From: Luteimonas gilva
Lineage (GTDB): Bacteria; Pseudomonadota; Gammaproteobacteria; Xanthomonadales; Xanthomonadaceae
DNA: 64,000 nucleotides
Assembly (NCBI RefSeq): GCF_005239095.1
Contig: NZ_SZUA01000003.1
Coordinates: forward strand, 248,001 to 312,000
Direction: 5' to 3'
Every line of letters starts with the position of its first letter. Position 1 is the first letter of the stretch. A model generated the notes under the pieces. The model was not told where the DNA came from. It saw only the letters and a list, made by a program, of their open reading frames with translations, and did no database searches. Shown here piece by piece: positions 28,223 through 37,390 of the stretch. The translations under genes were made by a program, and so were the position numbers.

Positions 28223-29148
28223 TCAATTCTGCGAAGCCGGGCTCGATTCGTCCTTGGCCGCGGACAAAGCCTGGTCGGCGCGGGCGAACACGCGCTGCAG
28301 CGACTCGTCGGGCGAGGCCGCTTCCGCCGCGCCCATCAGCACGGTCAAGCCGGTCTCGTCGCGATGGCGCTTCAGGCAATCGCGCAGCTTCTCCACCGTT
28401 TCGGCGTTGTCGTGGCCGTGGAAGATCACGGTGAACTCCGGGCTGCCGGTCGCGCGGTTGACGATGTCGTCGGGATCGCCCTGCAAGCATAGTTCCAGCG
28501 CCTGGTCCAATTGCGCCAACGCCTTTTCCGTGGCGCGCTCGCCGAGCCGGCCGACCACGCCCGCGAAATCCTGCAGTTCCAGAATCGCCAAGGTATAGCC
28601 GCGCGCATCCGCCGGCGCCGGCACGCTCGCGACCGCGGGCTGCACCGCTGCGGTGCGCTCCAGTTCCCGCGTACGGCTGCGGTTCTCGAGCATGGAGATC
28701 GTGATCCGCGCCAGCGCCCGCAACGCGTCGCGCTGCGCTTCGGTCAATCGGCGCGGCTTGTGGTCGAGCACGCATACCGTGCCGATCGGCGCGCCCTCGG
28801 GAGTGACCAAGGGCATGCCGGCGTAGAAGCGCGCGGCGAAATCGCCCGCGACGAAGGGGTTGTCGGCGAAGCGCGGGTCGCTGCTCAGGTCCGCGATCTC
28901 CATCAGTGGCGGATGGCATGGTCGCAGACGGCCACGTCGCGTTCGGTCTGGGTGTCCTCGACGCCGATCCTGGCCTTGAACCATTGCCGATCGCGGTCGA
29001 TCAGCGAAACCAAGGCGATGGGCGTTTCGCACACTGCGGCGGCGACCCGGACGATGTCGTCGTAAGCCTGCTCCGGGAGGCTGTCGACCACGTGGTACGC
29101 GTCGAGGACGCGCTGGCGCTGGGCTTCGTCTTGTTGGCGGACATCCAT
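28223..29148 (-). pseudogene. GAF domain + degenerate GGDEF protein, frameshifted
   Basis: The N-terminal half (29148 to about 28906) encodes MDVRQQDEAQRQ... through VCDHAIR, the first part of a GAF domain, and stops at TGA. The continuation of the same domain (PLMEIADLSSDPRFADNPFV, then FYAGMPLVTPEGAPIGTVCVLD) is in another frame. It is followed by a GGDEF-like domain whose signature is degraded to TGSPEF. One frameshift near 28905-28912 explains both. The intact ancestor would have about 305-310 residues and would sense a ligand, with an inactive cyclase module. It could be a true pseudogene, a sequencing error, or two separate products. Confidence 0.75.
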
Positions 29149-29250
29149 GGTGGCTTTCCGTAAGAAATGGATGCGAGTGTGGCGAAGTCCGCGACAAAAC
29201 GCCGTCAATGCCCCGGCACCCCTTCATGCGGCGTTGTCGAACGCCGTCGG

Positions 29251-31260
29251 CTAAGGGGCCGTTTCGTGCGATAGGACATCCGCAGCGGCGGCATAGACGC
29301 GCTCGGCCATCAACATATGCCCCTCCGCGGTTGGATGCATCGCGCCGTTCTTGTCGCCGGAACGCTGCGACAGCTGGGTCATGTAACTGTCGTTGGCGGT
29401 GCGGATCGCGCGTGCGCGCGGCGCGTACGGGCGCCAGCTCGCGGGCGAGCCGTTCCAGGCGGTGCGCGGGTCCGAAGGCAGACCAAGACGGCTGCGTTCT
29501 TGCTCGGATTCGTCGCACCAGGAGCGGCCTTCGAACGCGGTTTCGATTTTTTCGACGTAGGTGTAGCCCTGCGCTTTCGCCGATTCGCGCAGCGCACTAC
29601 GAATGCCGGGCAATACGTGTCGGGTCAGCACTTCCGGCGCGCGGTTGTTGCGGCCTTCGCCCGAATTGCGCAGCCCGAAATCCCAATTGCCGAAACTGCG
29701 CGCGACCTTGGGCACGAACAGGTTCAAGGCATACCAGGGACTGGCCTGGCCCGTCTCGTCGGCGCAGAGGCCGGCGACGCCGGTTTGAGGATCTTCGCGC
29801 GTGCGCAGCGGATCGGGATACGAGGACAGCACGACCCGCCGCGGATCGTCGGCCAGACCGGAAGCGCGCAAGGCTTCGCCGAACACGCGATAGCGCGGCG
29901 GCAATTGCTTCGCGTAGCCGTTCGCGCGGGGCGTGCGGCAACCGAGCCAGTTTTCGTCCTGTTCGGGGCAGATCACGGCGAACGCGCGCAACGCATTGAA
30001 GGGGCCGTCGGTCATCCAATAGCGCGGTTGCGAAGGCATCAAGGCCCAGGCCACTAGGCTGGCGAAGCCGGCGTCGTTGCCGCCCATCGACAACAGCACC
30101 AGATCGGGTTTGCGCAGCGCGCCGCAATCGAGCAGATCCAGGCCGTAGGGCGCGTCGCGGCGTTTGCCTTCGCGATAGGCGCCGAGCTTTTCCCATTTGC
30201 CGCCGCCGTGGTGGACGATCCGTTTCTCCAAACGCTTGCGCAGCGCGGCGTCGATGGCGCGGGGATGCTCGCGGCACAGCGCGGTGACCGCCGCGGCCAA
30301 TTGCGAATAAGCCACGCGGCAGCGCGGATCGCGCCCGGCGCTGCAGCCGGATTTGTCGTCTACGCCGATGCCGGGAGGATCCAACTGCCGCACCAGCAGG
30401 CCGTCGAGCGCTTCGGCGCCGGAGCAGGAGAACTGCAGGAACACGACCTCCCGCTGCGGATCTTCCGCGGCCAGCCGCATCGCCGCGAAATTCTGCTGGT
30501 TCCAGAACGAGCGATGGCAGATCGCGTCGCGCCAACGCGCGCCGCTGCGCACGTTCGGATGGGCCGCGCCCGGCTCGAACCTCAGCCAGTCCAGGCTGTC
30601 CGACTCGGCGTACGGCAAGCGCTGCGGATTGACCGGAAGATCGCGCCAATGCGTCGGCGCATCCGGATTGCCCTCGCCCGAGGCGTAGGAATCGCCCAAG
30701 CCGAGCACCACCATCCGGCGCGGCCGTACCGTCGAGCGAGCGACGGCGCGCTCGCCGTCGTACAAAGTGACGACGGAGCCTGCGGTGGATGCCTTGGTTT
30801 CGATGCCGCGGCAGGCGGGATCGGCGCGGCGTTCGCCGCCTTCGATCTCCCAAACGCAAGCGGCGGGGGGAGGGATGGTCGCCGGCACCGACAGGCCGAC
30901 CAGCACTCTGTCGGAGCGGACGTAAGCCAGAAAATCCGGGTCGTAGCGTTGCTTGGCCTCGTCCCAGGCATCGCGCCAAGTGCCGATCCAGTCGGCATAA
31001 GGCGATTCGCCCGGCGCGGCCAGGCGTGCGTACCAGCGATCCCAACCTTGCTCGGGCGGCTTCGGCAATTCTTCGGGTAGCGGCAGGACGCTGCCCGAGC
31101 CGCGCACGAGCGGCGTGCGCCAAGCCGAATCGCGGCCGGCATGTTCGCGGTATTGCGGGAATTGCGCGGCGACCCGCCAGCCGATGTCCGGCAGGTCTTG
31201 GGCATGGATGGGCGCTGCGAAAAAGGGCAGCAGGACGGCGGCCAGCCTGGCGGTTTTCAT
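29251..31260 (-). CDS. Secreted SGNH-hydrolase-like protein
   Basis: 669 residues. Signal peptide 1-20 (ending PIHA-QD). SGNH block I GLGDSYASGEGN at 187-198 (nucleophile Ser191), block III MGGNDAG near 385 in the middle, and block V MHPTAEGH near the C-terminus supply the Ser, Gly, Asn and Asp/His residues. Long insertions between blocks are rich in cysteines, suggesting disulfides. The start is chosen from the signal peptide and a GGGGAGA SD; the open frame runs 100 codons further upstream. Likely an exported lipase or esterase acting on lipids or polysaccharide esters. Confidence 0.86.
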   Translation of the reverse strand: MKTARLAAVLLPFFAAPIHAQDLPDIGWRVAAQFPQYREHAGRDSAWRTPLVRGSGSVLPLPEELPKPPEQGWDRWYARLAAPGESPYADWIGTWRDAWDEAKQRYDPDFLAYVRSDRVLVGLSVPATIPPPAACVWEIEGGERRADPACRGIETKASTAGSVVTLYDGERAVARSTVRPRRMVVLGLGDSYASGEGNPDAPTHWRDLPVNPQRLPYAESDSLDWLRFEPGAAHPNVRSGARWRDAICHRSFWNQQNFAAMRLAAEDPQREVVFLQFSCSGAEALDGLLVRQLDPPGIGVDDKSGCSAGRDPRCRVAYSQLAAAVTALCREHPRAIDAALRKRLEKRIVHHGGGKWEKLGAYREGKRRDAPYGLDLLDCGALRKPDLVLLSMGGNDAGFASLVAWALMPSQPRYWMTDGPFNALRAFAVICPEQDENWLGCRTPRANGYAKQLPPRYRVFGEALRASGLADDPRRVVLSSYPDPLRTREDPQTGVAGLCADETGQASPWYALNLFVPKVARSFGNWDFGLRNSGEGRNNRAPEVLTRHVLPGIRSALRESAKAQGYTYVEKIETAFEGRSWCDESEQERSRLGLPSDPRTAWNGSPASWRPYAPRARAIRTANDSYMTQLSQRSGDKNGAMHPTAEGHMLMAERVYAAAADVLSHETAP

Positions 31261-31430
31261 GGCGTCTCCCCCCGGGACGTCGAAGCGGGCTTCCGGGCCC
31301 GGATCGCGGACAGGGTAACTGAATGGGCCAATCCGTCGCCATCCGTCGCCGCGCTCGTCCGATCGTCCGGGTTCCCCGTGGACATCGCCGGCGATTCGCC
31401 CGAGGATGGGACGGGGGAGTGGGGGAAAAC

Positions 31431-32009
31431 ATGAATCTTTGGACCAGACGCATCTTGGGCGTACTGCCCGTGGTCGGCTGCGGGGCGGGTGTGGTCGCGT
31501 TGGCGCTCGGTTGGCGGGACGGCCCGCACGACGCCGCGACGATCGCCATCCTCGCGGCATTCGCCTTGGTGTATCTATTCGGCGCGGTCTCGGGCTTGAT
31601 GCTGCTCGAGGGCCGGCGTCGCGCGATCGCCGCGAATTTCGGCTACTGGCTGATCCAGACCGTGCAATTCAGCAGTTTTCCGTTGGCCTACGGATTTTGG
31701 GCGCCGCTCAGTTTGGTGGCCTGGTGGAATCACGGCGCGGCCGGGGCTTTCACCGCGGACGTAGGCAGCAGCTTCCACCTGAGCACCATGAACGCCGGGG
31801 CCGAAGCGGCGATCGGCGTGAACCTGTTCGCGGCGCTTTGTTGCGCCGTGCTTTGGATCGATCGAAGGCGAGGGCGCAAGGCGCCGGCCACCGATATCGA
31901 CGATGCCGCGATCCGCGACGCGCTCGCCGCGGAAAAGCAGGGTTTCGGCCGCTGGCCGTTGCCGCAGGCGCTTCAGCCCGGGTCGGCCGCGCCCATCAAC
32001 GCATCGTAA
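31431..32009 (+). CDS. Four-helix membrane protein, paralogue of 20421-20957
   Basis: 192 residues. It shares the (N)xW(A/T)RRILG(A/V)LPV(I/V)GCGAG N-terminus and helix spacing with the gene at 20.4 kb: helices at about 10-28, 36-56, 66-86, 122-142, and a longer charged tail (RRGRKAPATDID). A long G-rich SD (GGGGGAGTGGGGG) precedes the ATG. The last 37 bases overlap the 3' end of the convergent VOC gene. The function is unknown. Confidence 0.75.
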   Translation: MNLWTRRILGVLPVVGCGAGVVALALGWRDGPHDAATIAILAAFALVYLFGAVSGLMLLEGRRRAIAANFGYWLIQTVQFSSFPLAYGFWAPLSLVAWWNHGAAGAFTADVGSSFHLSTMNAGAEAAIGVNLFAALCCAVLWIDRRRGRKAPATDIDDAAIRDALAAEKQGFGRWPLPQALQPGSAAPINAS

Positions 32010-32425
32010 CGGCGCTGCATTTCCTCTGGCGTCACGTCCTCGATGTTGTGCCCGATCAGCCAGCGGTGGCCGAAGGGGTCGAACACGCTGCCGCCGCGCT
32101 CGCCGTAGAAAGCGTCGCTGGGCGGCCGTTCCAGTCGCGCGCCGGCGGCGACCGCGCTTTCGATCGCGGCGTCGGCGTCGTCGACGTGCAGATGGATCGT
32201 GACCGAGCTCGGCGCGCCGTGCTGCGGGCCGCGGAGGTTCATCTCCGGATATTCGTCGCAGACCATCACCGTGGTCCCACCGAAATCCAGCTCGGCATGG
32301 CCGACCCGCCCGCCGGGTTCGACCAGCCGGAATTTTTCGGTCGCGCCGAAGGCCCGCGCGTAGAAATCGATGGCGCGCGCCGCGTCGGCGACGCAGAGAT
32401 AGGCGAAGACTTCGTGGATGGCCAT
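31973..32425 (-). CDS. VOC-family glyoxalase/bleomycin-resistance-like protein
   Basis: 150 residues with two beta-alpha-beta-beta-beta modules: YLCVADAARAIDFYARAFGA at the start and VFDPFGHRWLIGHNIEDVTPEEMQRR at the end. The latter is typical of the PhnB-like group that ends in a helix carrying EEMQRR. Putative metal ligands His and Glu are in GHAELDF and later strands. It is probably a cytoplasmic dimer of unknown substrate. The 3' end overlaps the convergent membrane-protein gene. Confidence 0.88.
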   Translation of the reverse strand: MAIHEVFAYLCVADAARAIDFYARAFGATEKFRLVEPGGRVGHAELDFGGTTVMVCDEYPEMNLRGPQHGAPSSVTIHLHVDDADAAIESAVAAGARLERPPSDAFYGERGGSVFDPFGHRWLIGHNIEDVTPEEMQRRYDALMGAADPG

Positions 32426-32501
32426 GGGTCGCTCCCGTTTCGGGCAAGGTAGCGCCGCGGCGGACCCGCGTCTTGTAAAAAACGGCGCTGCGGTTTTTAG
32501 C

Positions 32502-32672
32502 CCTCTCCCGCTTGCGGGAGAGGTTGGGTGAGGGCGCGCGGACTCGAAGGCCGCGACAACCGGCCGTTATCCGAGATCTTGAATTCGATAAGTCGGATGC
32601 ATGCGTTTGATGCGATCGGCCGATCCGAGCGCCCTTACCCCAGCCCTCTCCCGCAAAGCGGGAGAGAGGGCG
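32502..32672. repeat. Two family B hairpin repeats in inverted orientation
   Basis: CCCTCTCCCGCTTGCGGGAG at about 32502-32535 followed by GGTTGGGTGAGGGC, and the opposite-oriented copy at about 32632-32672 (CCCTTACCCCAGCCCTCTCC, then GCGGGAGAG). Together with the 95 bases between them they fill the 310-base gap before the membrane-bound AraC regulator. No gene is seen in the gap. Confidence 0.8.
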
Positions 32673-32735
32673 AAGGATGGACGCGGCGAGTTCGCGCACA
32701 ATGTCGACCTTCGCGCCGACGCCTCACGCCATCCG

Positions 32736-33848
32736 ATGAAATTCTGGAGCATCGTCTACGCCATCGGCGCCGCCCAGGCCGCTCTGCTGGCGCTGGCTTT
32801 GTGGCGGCGGCCGGTGAACGCGGCGGGCAACCGCGTGCTGGCGGCATGGATCGCGCTGGTCGGTTTCGATCTGGCGGTGAAGGCGGGATATTTCGGCGCG
32901 CCGGGGGCCGATTGGCTGAAGCCGTTCCGCTTCGTCGGTCTGTTTCCCTTCTTCTACGGCAGCGCGTTCTACCTTTACGTCCGCACGCTGGCCGAAGGGC
33001 GCGGCCTGCGGCGCGGGGATTTCGTGCATTTGGCCGGTTTCGTATTCGCCTTGGCGGCGAATGCGGACGTGTTCTTTTACGACAGGGCGCAGTCGCAAGC
33101 GCTGTATGCGCGTTTGGTGGGCGGCCACGGCTGGCCGCAATCGCCTTGGCTGGACGCGCTGCTGTTCGGTTTCGGCGTGTCGTACGTGATCGCCGCGCTG
33201 TTTCTGGCGCGGCGCTACCGCGAACGCTTGCGCGACAGCCGTTCGGACGCGGACGCGATGTCGTTGCGCTGGATCGACGCCATGGCCTGGTCGCAGATCG
33301 TGATCTGGTGCATCGCCTTGGCGCAGTGGCTGTTCCGGATTCCGTGGATCGACTATCCGTTGATCTACGGCGCATTGGCGGCCTGGGTGTTCCTGATCGG
33401 CTATCTCAGCCTGAGCCAGGCGGCGATCGCACCGCCCCCGCCGGCGGCCGTCCCCGCGAACGATGCGGACGCGCCCGCGGCCGACGATCCGCGCTTCCCC
33501 GCGGTGGAAGCGCGCCTGTCGCAATTGATGGCGCAGGAGCAGTTGTACCGCGAACCGGCCTTGACCATCGGCCAGCTCGCCAAGCGCAGCGGCTATCCCG
33601 AATACCTGGTGTCGGCGGTGATCAACCGCCGCTTCGACGGGCATTTCTGGGACTACATCAATCGCCAGCGGATCGAAGCCGCCAGCCGGCATCTGGCCGA
33701 CGCCGACGATGCGCGCACCATCCTCGACATCGCTTACGCCTGCGGGTTCACTTCGAAATCCACGTTCAACGCCGCGTTCAAGCGGCAACTGGGCCAAACG
33801 CCCAGCGCCTATCGGCAAAGCAAGGCCTCAGGCCCGCGCGAGGGCTGA
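32736..33848 (+). CDS. Membrane-bound AraC-type regulator (7TM + HTH)
   Basis: 370 residues. Residues 1-225 contain about seven hydrophobic helices; after a Pro/Ala linker (APPPPAAVPAN) a C-terminal AraC double-HTH follows (about 265-365) with LTIGQLAKRSGYPEYLVSAVIN and ILDIAYACGFTSKSTFNAAFK. This fusion of a 7TM sensor with an AraC DNA-binding domain is a recognised architecture for membrane-tethered regulators. The start at MKFWS is preferred over an open frame reaching 45 codons upstream, because that upstream part translates a repeat. Its 3' end overlaps the DUF2306 gene by 21 bases. Confidence 0.87.
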   Translation: MKFWSIVYAIGAAQAALLALALWRRPVNAAGNRVLAAWIALVGFDLAVKAGYFGAPGADWLKPFRFVGLFPFFYGSAFYLYVRTLAEGRGLRRGDFVHLAGFVFALAANADVFFYDRAQSQALYARLVGGHGWPQSPWLDALLFGFGVSYVIAALFLARRYRERLRDSRSDADAMSLRWIDAMAWSQIVIWCIALAQWLFRIPWIDYPLIYGALAAWVFLIGYLSLSQAAIAPPPPAAVPANDADAPAADDPRFPAVEARLSQLMAQEQLYREPALTIGQLAKRSGYPEYLVSAVINRRFDGHFWDYINRQRIEAASRHLADADDARTILDIAYACGFTSKSTFNAAFKRQLGQTPSAYRQSKASGPREG

Positions 33849-34445
33849 GCGCGGCCATCGTAGCCACGCTTCGCACACCGCCAGATTGAAGGTCCAGCAA
33901 GACCACGCGGCGAAAACGTACACGGGCGGGAAGTCCAGGCGCAGCGCGCCGGTGCCCACGCCCAGGATCAGCCGCAGCGTGATCGCCGATGTGGTCAACG
34001 CGATGCTGCGCCACATCCAACGCCGGTGGCGCACGGTGTCGCCGGCGATCGCATAGCCGATGCCGAGCGCGGTGACCGCCATCCACACCGCGGCCAGCAA
34101 AGCGAACGCCGCACCGCTGGCGACGCCGCCTTGCGCGTGCCGCGCCAGCGACAGGCCCGACACGCCGCCGATCAGGATGGCGCCGGCGTACAGCCAACCG
34201 ACGAGCCGATGCAGCCGCGGCCAACGCCGCCGCAGCCAGCCGTTCAATTGCAAAGGCGCCAGCAGCAGGGCCAATCCCGCGCCGAACAAATGCCCCGGCA
34301 CGTCCAATCCGGAGACCGCGAACTGCGCGTGGAAAGGATTGCGCGGCCGGTATTCGCCGTACAGGTAAGCGAAGGCGTAGGCCGCGAGCGCCGCGCAGGC
34401 GAGCGCCGCCAGCAAGTACGCGGACTTGCGCACGAAACCGATCAT
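33828..34445 (-). CDS. DUF2306 family membrane protein
   Basis: 205 residues with six or so hydrophobic helices. The HLFGAGLALLLAPLQL helix, the PRLHRLVGWLYAGAILIGG segment with conserved His, and the HRRWMWRSIALTTSAITLRL segment are hallmarks of DUF2306 (a cytochrome b561-like or ferric-reductase-like fold with membrane His residues). The start has a GGAG SD. It could bind heme, but no experimental function is known to me. It is convergent with the membrane-bound AraC gene. Confidence 0.85.
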   Translation of the reverse strand: MIGFVRKSAYLLAALACAALAAYAFAYLYGEYRPRNPFHAQFAVSGLDVPGHLFGAGLALLLAPLQLNGWLRRRWPRLHRLVGWLYAGAILIGGVSGLSLARHAQGGVASGAAFALLAAVWMAVTALGIGYAIAGDTVRHRRWMWRSIALTTSAITLRLILGVGTGALRLDFPPVYVFAAWSCWTFNLAVCEAWLRWPRSALARA

Positions 34446-34612
34446 GGGAGGTCTCCGGCTTACTTCAGCGTGCGATCGATGCCGGGCGGGTCTGTGCAGA
34501 TCGAAAACGGGCGGAGCATGGACGGCACCTCGGCGGCGGCGGATCGGGCCGTCACAGTGGCGTTGGGAACGGCGATCGTCGTCCGATCCGGCGGAATCGT
34601 ACGCCGCGACCC

Positions 34613-35404
34613 TCAGCGATCGGCCGCTTCGGGCGGCAACAGCGTCTTGACCAGCAGGCCGCCGCCGTCGGCCAGCGGGCTTTCCTGGCGGATCAGTACT
34701 TGGTTCGCTTTGGCGAACCAGAACCGGCTGACGTAGCCGGGCCGGTTGTAGTCGGTGGTGACCAGCCAGCAATCGATGCTGCGGCCGTCGGGGCCGGTCA
34801 GCCGGTCTTCTCCGACGACCTTGAACAGGTACCGCGCCGGCGGAGCCAGGCCGGGGTCGTAGAACGGAATGCTCGCGGCGTAGTCCGGCGCCAGCGGCAG
34901 GCTTTGCAGGAATTCGAGGTCGGTCTCGAAGTTGTAGGCCGGCTCGGGCGAGGCCGCGCTGAAGCCGCGCTTGGCGTTGCCGGCCAATTCGTCCATGCCC
35001 ACGACCTTGTCGGCCAGGAAACGGTAGCCGGCCAGTTCGGTCTTGCCGTCGCGGGTCGTTTCGTTGGTGTGGGTCAGCGGTCGCATCGTGCCCGCTTCGA
35101 AGCGCGAATCCTGTTTGCGGACGTAGGCTTTCTCGCCGACGGCGTCCCAGCGCTGCACGATCCGCAACTGGCGTTTTCCGTCGGCGTTTTCGAATCGGAC
35201 TTCGCGCACCCAGATGTCCTTGGTGCTGCGTTGCCCGTCCGGCGCCACGGTGTAGCGCAGGTAACGATGCACGCCGGGCTTGAGCAGTTCGGCGCGCGCC
35301 AGCGGTTCGCCCACGTTGAGCGTGGTCGTCGCGGCGAGCGCATCGAGACCGCAGAACGCGGCGATGGCGCCGGCGAGCCACGCACGACGAAGCGAAAGAC
35401 GCAT
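34613..35404 (-). CDS. Secreted protein, outer-membrane-lipoprotein-sorting-like (DUF3108-like) fold guess
   Basis: 263 residues. Signal peptide (RAWLAGAIAAFCGLDALAA) then a beta-rich domain with alternating strands (HRYLRYTVAP, RQLRIVQRWDAVGEKAYVRKQDSRFEAGTMRPLTH, TELAGYRFLADKVVG). The last third (WLVTTDYNRPGYVSRFWFAKANQVLIRQE) looks like the end of a LolB/DUF3108-like or outer-membrane lipoprotein-sorting barrel, but this is not certain. The ATG at the signal peptide is preferred over an in-frame ATG 27 codons upstream. It is probably periplasmic; no function is assigned. Confidence 0.8.
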   Translation of the reverse strand: MRLSLRRAWLAGAIAAFCGLDALAATTTLNVGEPLARAELLKPGVHRYLRYTVAPDGQRSTKDIWVREVRFENADGKRQLRIVQRWDAVGEKAYVRKQDSRFEAGTMRPLTHTNETTRDGKTELAGYRFLADKVVGMDELAGNAKRGFSAASPEPAYNFETDLEFLQSLPLAPDYAASIPFYDPGLAPPARYLFKVVGEDRLTGPDGRSIDCWLVTTDYNRPGYVSRFWFAKANQVLIRQESPLADGGGLLVKTLLPPEAADR

Positions 35405-35501
35405 GAGCGCAACCCATCGGCGTCGCCGAGCGCGACCATTGCAGCCTAGGCTGGTCGCGTCGCGGAAACAGCCGTCGAAAGTCATGCTGCGCGCGATGCG
35501 T

Positions 35502-35696
35502 TCAGAGCCGGGTGCGGTTTTCGCCCGGCGCGCGCGCGGCGACGGCGCAGACGATGGGCTCGGGCGCCGGCGCGGCGGCCGCCGGTGCGGAAGCGACGGG
35601 CGGACCCGGCGGCGAACCCTGCACCAACGCGCTGGCGCAGGCCAGGCACAACAGCAGCGCCAGCGCGGCGCGGATCATGATCGTGGTGGTCTGCAT
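35502..35696 (-). CDS. Small secreted protein with Ala/Pro-rich mature part
   Basis: 64 residues with a clear signal sequence (TTTIMIRAALALLLCLACASALVQG) and a mature part of only about 38 residues, rich in Ala and Pro with one CAVAA. An AGGAG SD lies at a good distance from the ATG, which favours a real gene. The open frame continues 52 codons upstream without support. No family is recognised. Confidence 0.5.
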   Translation of the reverse strand: MQTTTIMIRAALALLLCLACASALVQGSPPGPPVASAPAAAAPAPEPIVCAVAARAPGENRTRL

Positions 35697-35835
35697 GGCG
35701 ATGCTCCTGGCTGCCCCCCGGCCGAAGAGCCGGTCATGGAGGGGCTTATCAGGACGACGATCCGCGGATCCGGAAATCGACATGGATTTCAGCGTCCGGG
35801 CCGTAATCTGCGTTTTTCTTCCCGGAGCCCGCGCC

Positions 35836-36033
35836 ATGACCAAGTTGGACAAGCCTTTGCGCCGCGAATTGAGCGTCGGCGAGCAGGCCTACACCCTGAC
35901 GATCGATCCGGACGGCTTGAAGCTGGTGGAAAAGGGCCGCCGTAAAGGCGTCGAACTCCGATGGGAAGACTTGATCAACGGCGATGCGGCTTTGGCGGCG
36001 GCGCTGCAAGCTTCGGTGTCTGCGCAGCGCTGA
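35836..36033 (+). CDS. Conserved small protein (65 residues)
   Basis: Compact acidic/basic alternating sequence with YTLTIDPDGLKLVEKGRRKGVELRW in the middle and DLINGDAALAAAL at the C-terminus; this pattern reads like a small conserved beta-beta-alpha domain. It has no signal peptide and is likely cytoplasmic. I recall similar short proteins in xanthomonads but no function. Its 3' end overlaps the convergent membrane-protein candidate by about 60 bases. Confidence 0.72.
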   Translation: MTKLDKPLRRELSVGEQAYTLTIDPDGLKLVEKGRRKGVELRWEDLINGDAALAAALQASVSAQR

Positions 36034-36340
36034 ACGGCGCGGACGGATTCGTTTTTTCGAGCAGGGCGACGCGGCAGCGATTCCAGCCGACGCCGCGTTC
36101 CGCGCAGTCTTGGGCTTGCGCTCGCAGCCCGTGTCCCGCGCCGCCGAGCACGGCTCCGACGAGGGCGGCGCCGGCGATCCGCGGCAGTATCCGATGCGTA
36201 GGCGGCTCGGCTTTCAGCAGCCGTGCGCTCCAATACGATGTCGCCGACCACAACAAGCCCGCCAATGCCGCGAACGCGGCGCCGGTCAGGCACCACGTCC
36301 AGAACGGCGCCTGCCAAACGAAGAGGTGAGCGGAATCCAT
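35975..36340 (-). CDS. Putative two-helix membrane protein
   Basis: 121 residues: hydrophobic segments at about 8-30 (APFWTWCLTGAAFAALAGLLW) and 52-68 (RIAGAALVGAVLGGAG), then a soluble tail with two cysteines and a proline-rich end. It fills an otherwise empty 390-base stretch. The overlap of its 3' end with the 65-residue gene lowers confidence. No family is recognised. Confidence 0.5.
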   Translation of the reverse strand: MDSAHLFVWQAPFWTWCLTGAAFAALAGLLWSATSYWSARLLKAEPPTHRILPRIAGAALVGAVLGGAGHGLRAQAQDCAERGVGWNRCRVALLEKTNPSAPFSAAQTPKLAAPPPKPHRR

Positions 36341-36427
36341 CGTCGGTCGTCCGTACGCAAGCCGCATCGCGCCATCGGATGCATGGAATAGGACGGATTC
36401 GCCGGCGCGGCACGGCCAGCACGGAGA

Positions 36428-37390
36428 TCAGTCGGCGCTCAGCGCGGCTCGCAGGCGTTCGGCATCGAACAGCGACGAGGCTTCGTCGCGGCGCAGCGCT
36501 TCGCTCCAGCGCGGCAACCGCGCCAGCCAAGCGGCGATGCGCACGGGCACGTCGTCGCCGCCGGCGTCGATCGCTTGTTGGATCGCGGCCAGCTCCAGAT
36601 CCGATTCGCGGATCGATTGCCGATGACGGACCAAATCCGGCGCGGCGTAGCGTTCGTCGATCGCGCCTAGCGCCGTGCGCGCGCTGCCGAGCATCAGCCG
36701 CGCGGCGGCGGGGTCTTGCGCGTCGAACGCGTAGCGCGCGGCCAGCACGGCGGCGCGGGCGTCGTCCAGATAACTGGACACGGCGATGCGTTCCTCGCCG
36801 CCGGAGCAGGCCAGCGGCGTCAGCACGCGGATGTATTCGGCTACCGCATCCAACGTCAGCGCCGAAGGTTCGGCTCCGTCGAATTCCTCGACGATCAAGC
36901 CGCGCACGAAAGCCTCCAGCGCCGGGTCGCCGCGCTTGCGCGAAATTTTCAGGCGCGTGGGCGCGGCGGCGAGATCCGGAATCGCGACCGGATTGGCGAT
37001 GCGGTCGCCGCGATGCGAGCTCATCAGCGACGAAGTCACGTCGGCGGTGCCGGGCGCGCCTGAGAGGCCGGGAAACGCGAAGTCGGCATTGCCGCGGCCG
37101 TTGCGATGGCAACTGTCGCAGGACAGGCCCGCGCGTGCGGCTTGGCCGCCGAGCAGCAGCGGCGTGCGGAACGCGGCGCGGCCGATCGCGATGCGGCGCG
37201 CCCGTTGCGGATCGCGCACCGGTTGCAGGCATTCGCGCGGCCGATAGCTCAAAGCGTGCGCTTGCCGATCGGCCGGCAGCCAGCGCGCCGCGTGCAACGG
37301 AAGATCCCCCGCTGCGACCGCCGGCGCGCAGGCGATCGCCGCGCCGGCGACGGCGATCAGGAGGCGTCGGGTTTCGCCGCGGCGATCCAT
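36428..37390 (-). CDS. Periplasmic c-type cytochrome
   Basis: 320 residues with an N-terminal export signal (RRLLIAVAGAAIACAPAVAA). One heme-attachment motif, CDSCH, lies near residue 95 in SCDSCHRNGRGN, a context like that of MauG/diheme-peroxidase or thiosulfate-oxidising cytochromes. There is only one CxxCH, so it is mono-heme. Possible axial Met residues (SSLMSSHRGD) lie about 35 residues later. The remaining C-terminal 180 residues are helical. It overlaps the end of the TPR gene by 34 bases, indicating one operon on the minus strand. Confidence 0.8.
   Translation of the reverse strand: MDRRGETRRLLIAVAGAAIACAPAVAAGDLPLHAARWLPADRQAHALSYRPRECLQPVRDPQRARRIAIGRAAFRTPLLLGGQAARAGLSCDSCHRNGRGNADFAFPGLSGAPGTADVTSSLMSSHRGDRIANPVAIPDLAAAPTRLKISRKRGDPALEAFVRGLIVEEFDGAEPSALTLDAVAEYIRVLTPLACSGGEERIAVSSYLDDARAAVLAARYAFDAQDPAAARLMLGSARTALGAIDERYAAPDLVRHRQSIRESDLELAAIQQAIDAGGDDVPVRIAAWLARLPRWSEALRRDEASSLFDAERLRAALSAD

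Noticed and set aside
35984-36391. Plus-strand open frame in the gap before the cytochrome gene
   Set aside because: The translation lacks hydrophobic or domain features, whereas the opposite strand encodes plausible membrane helices.
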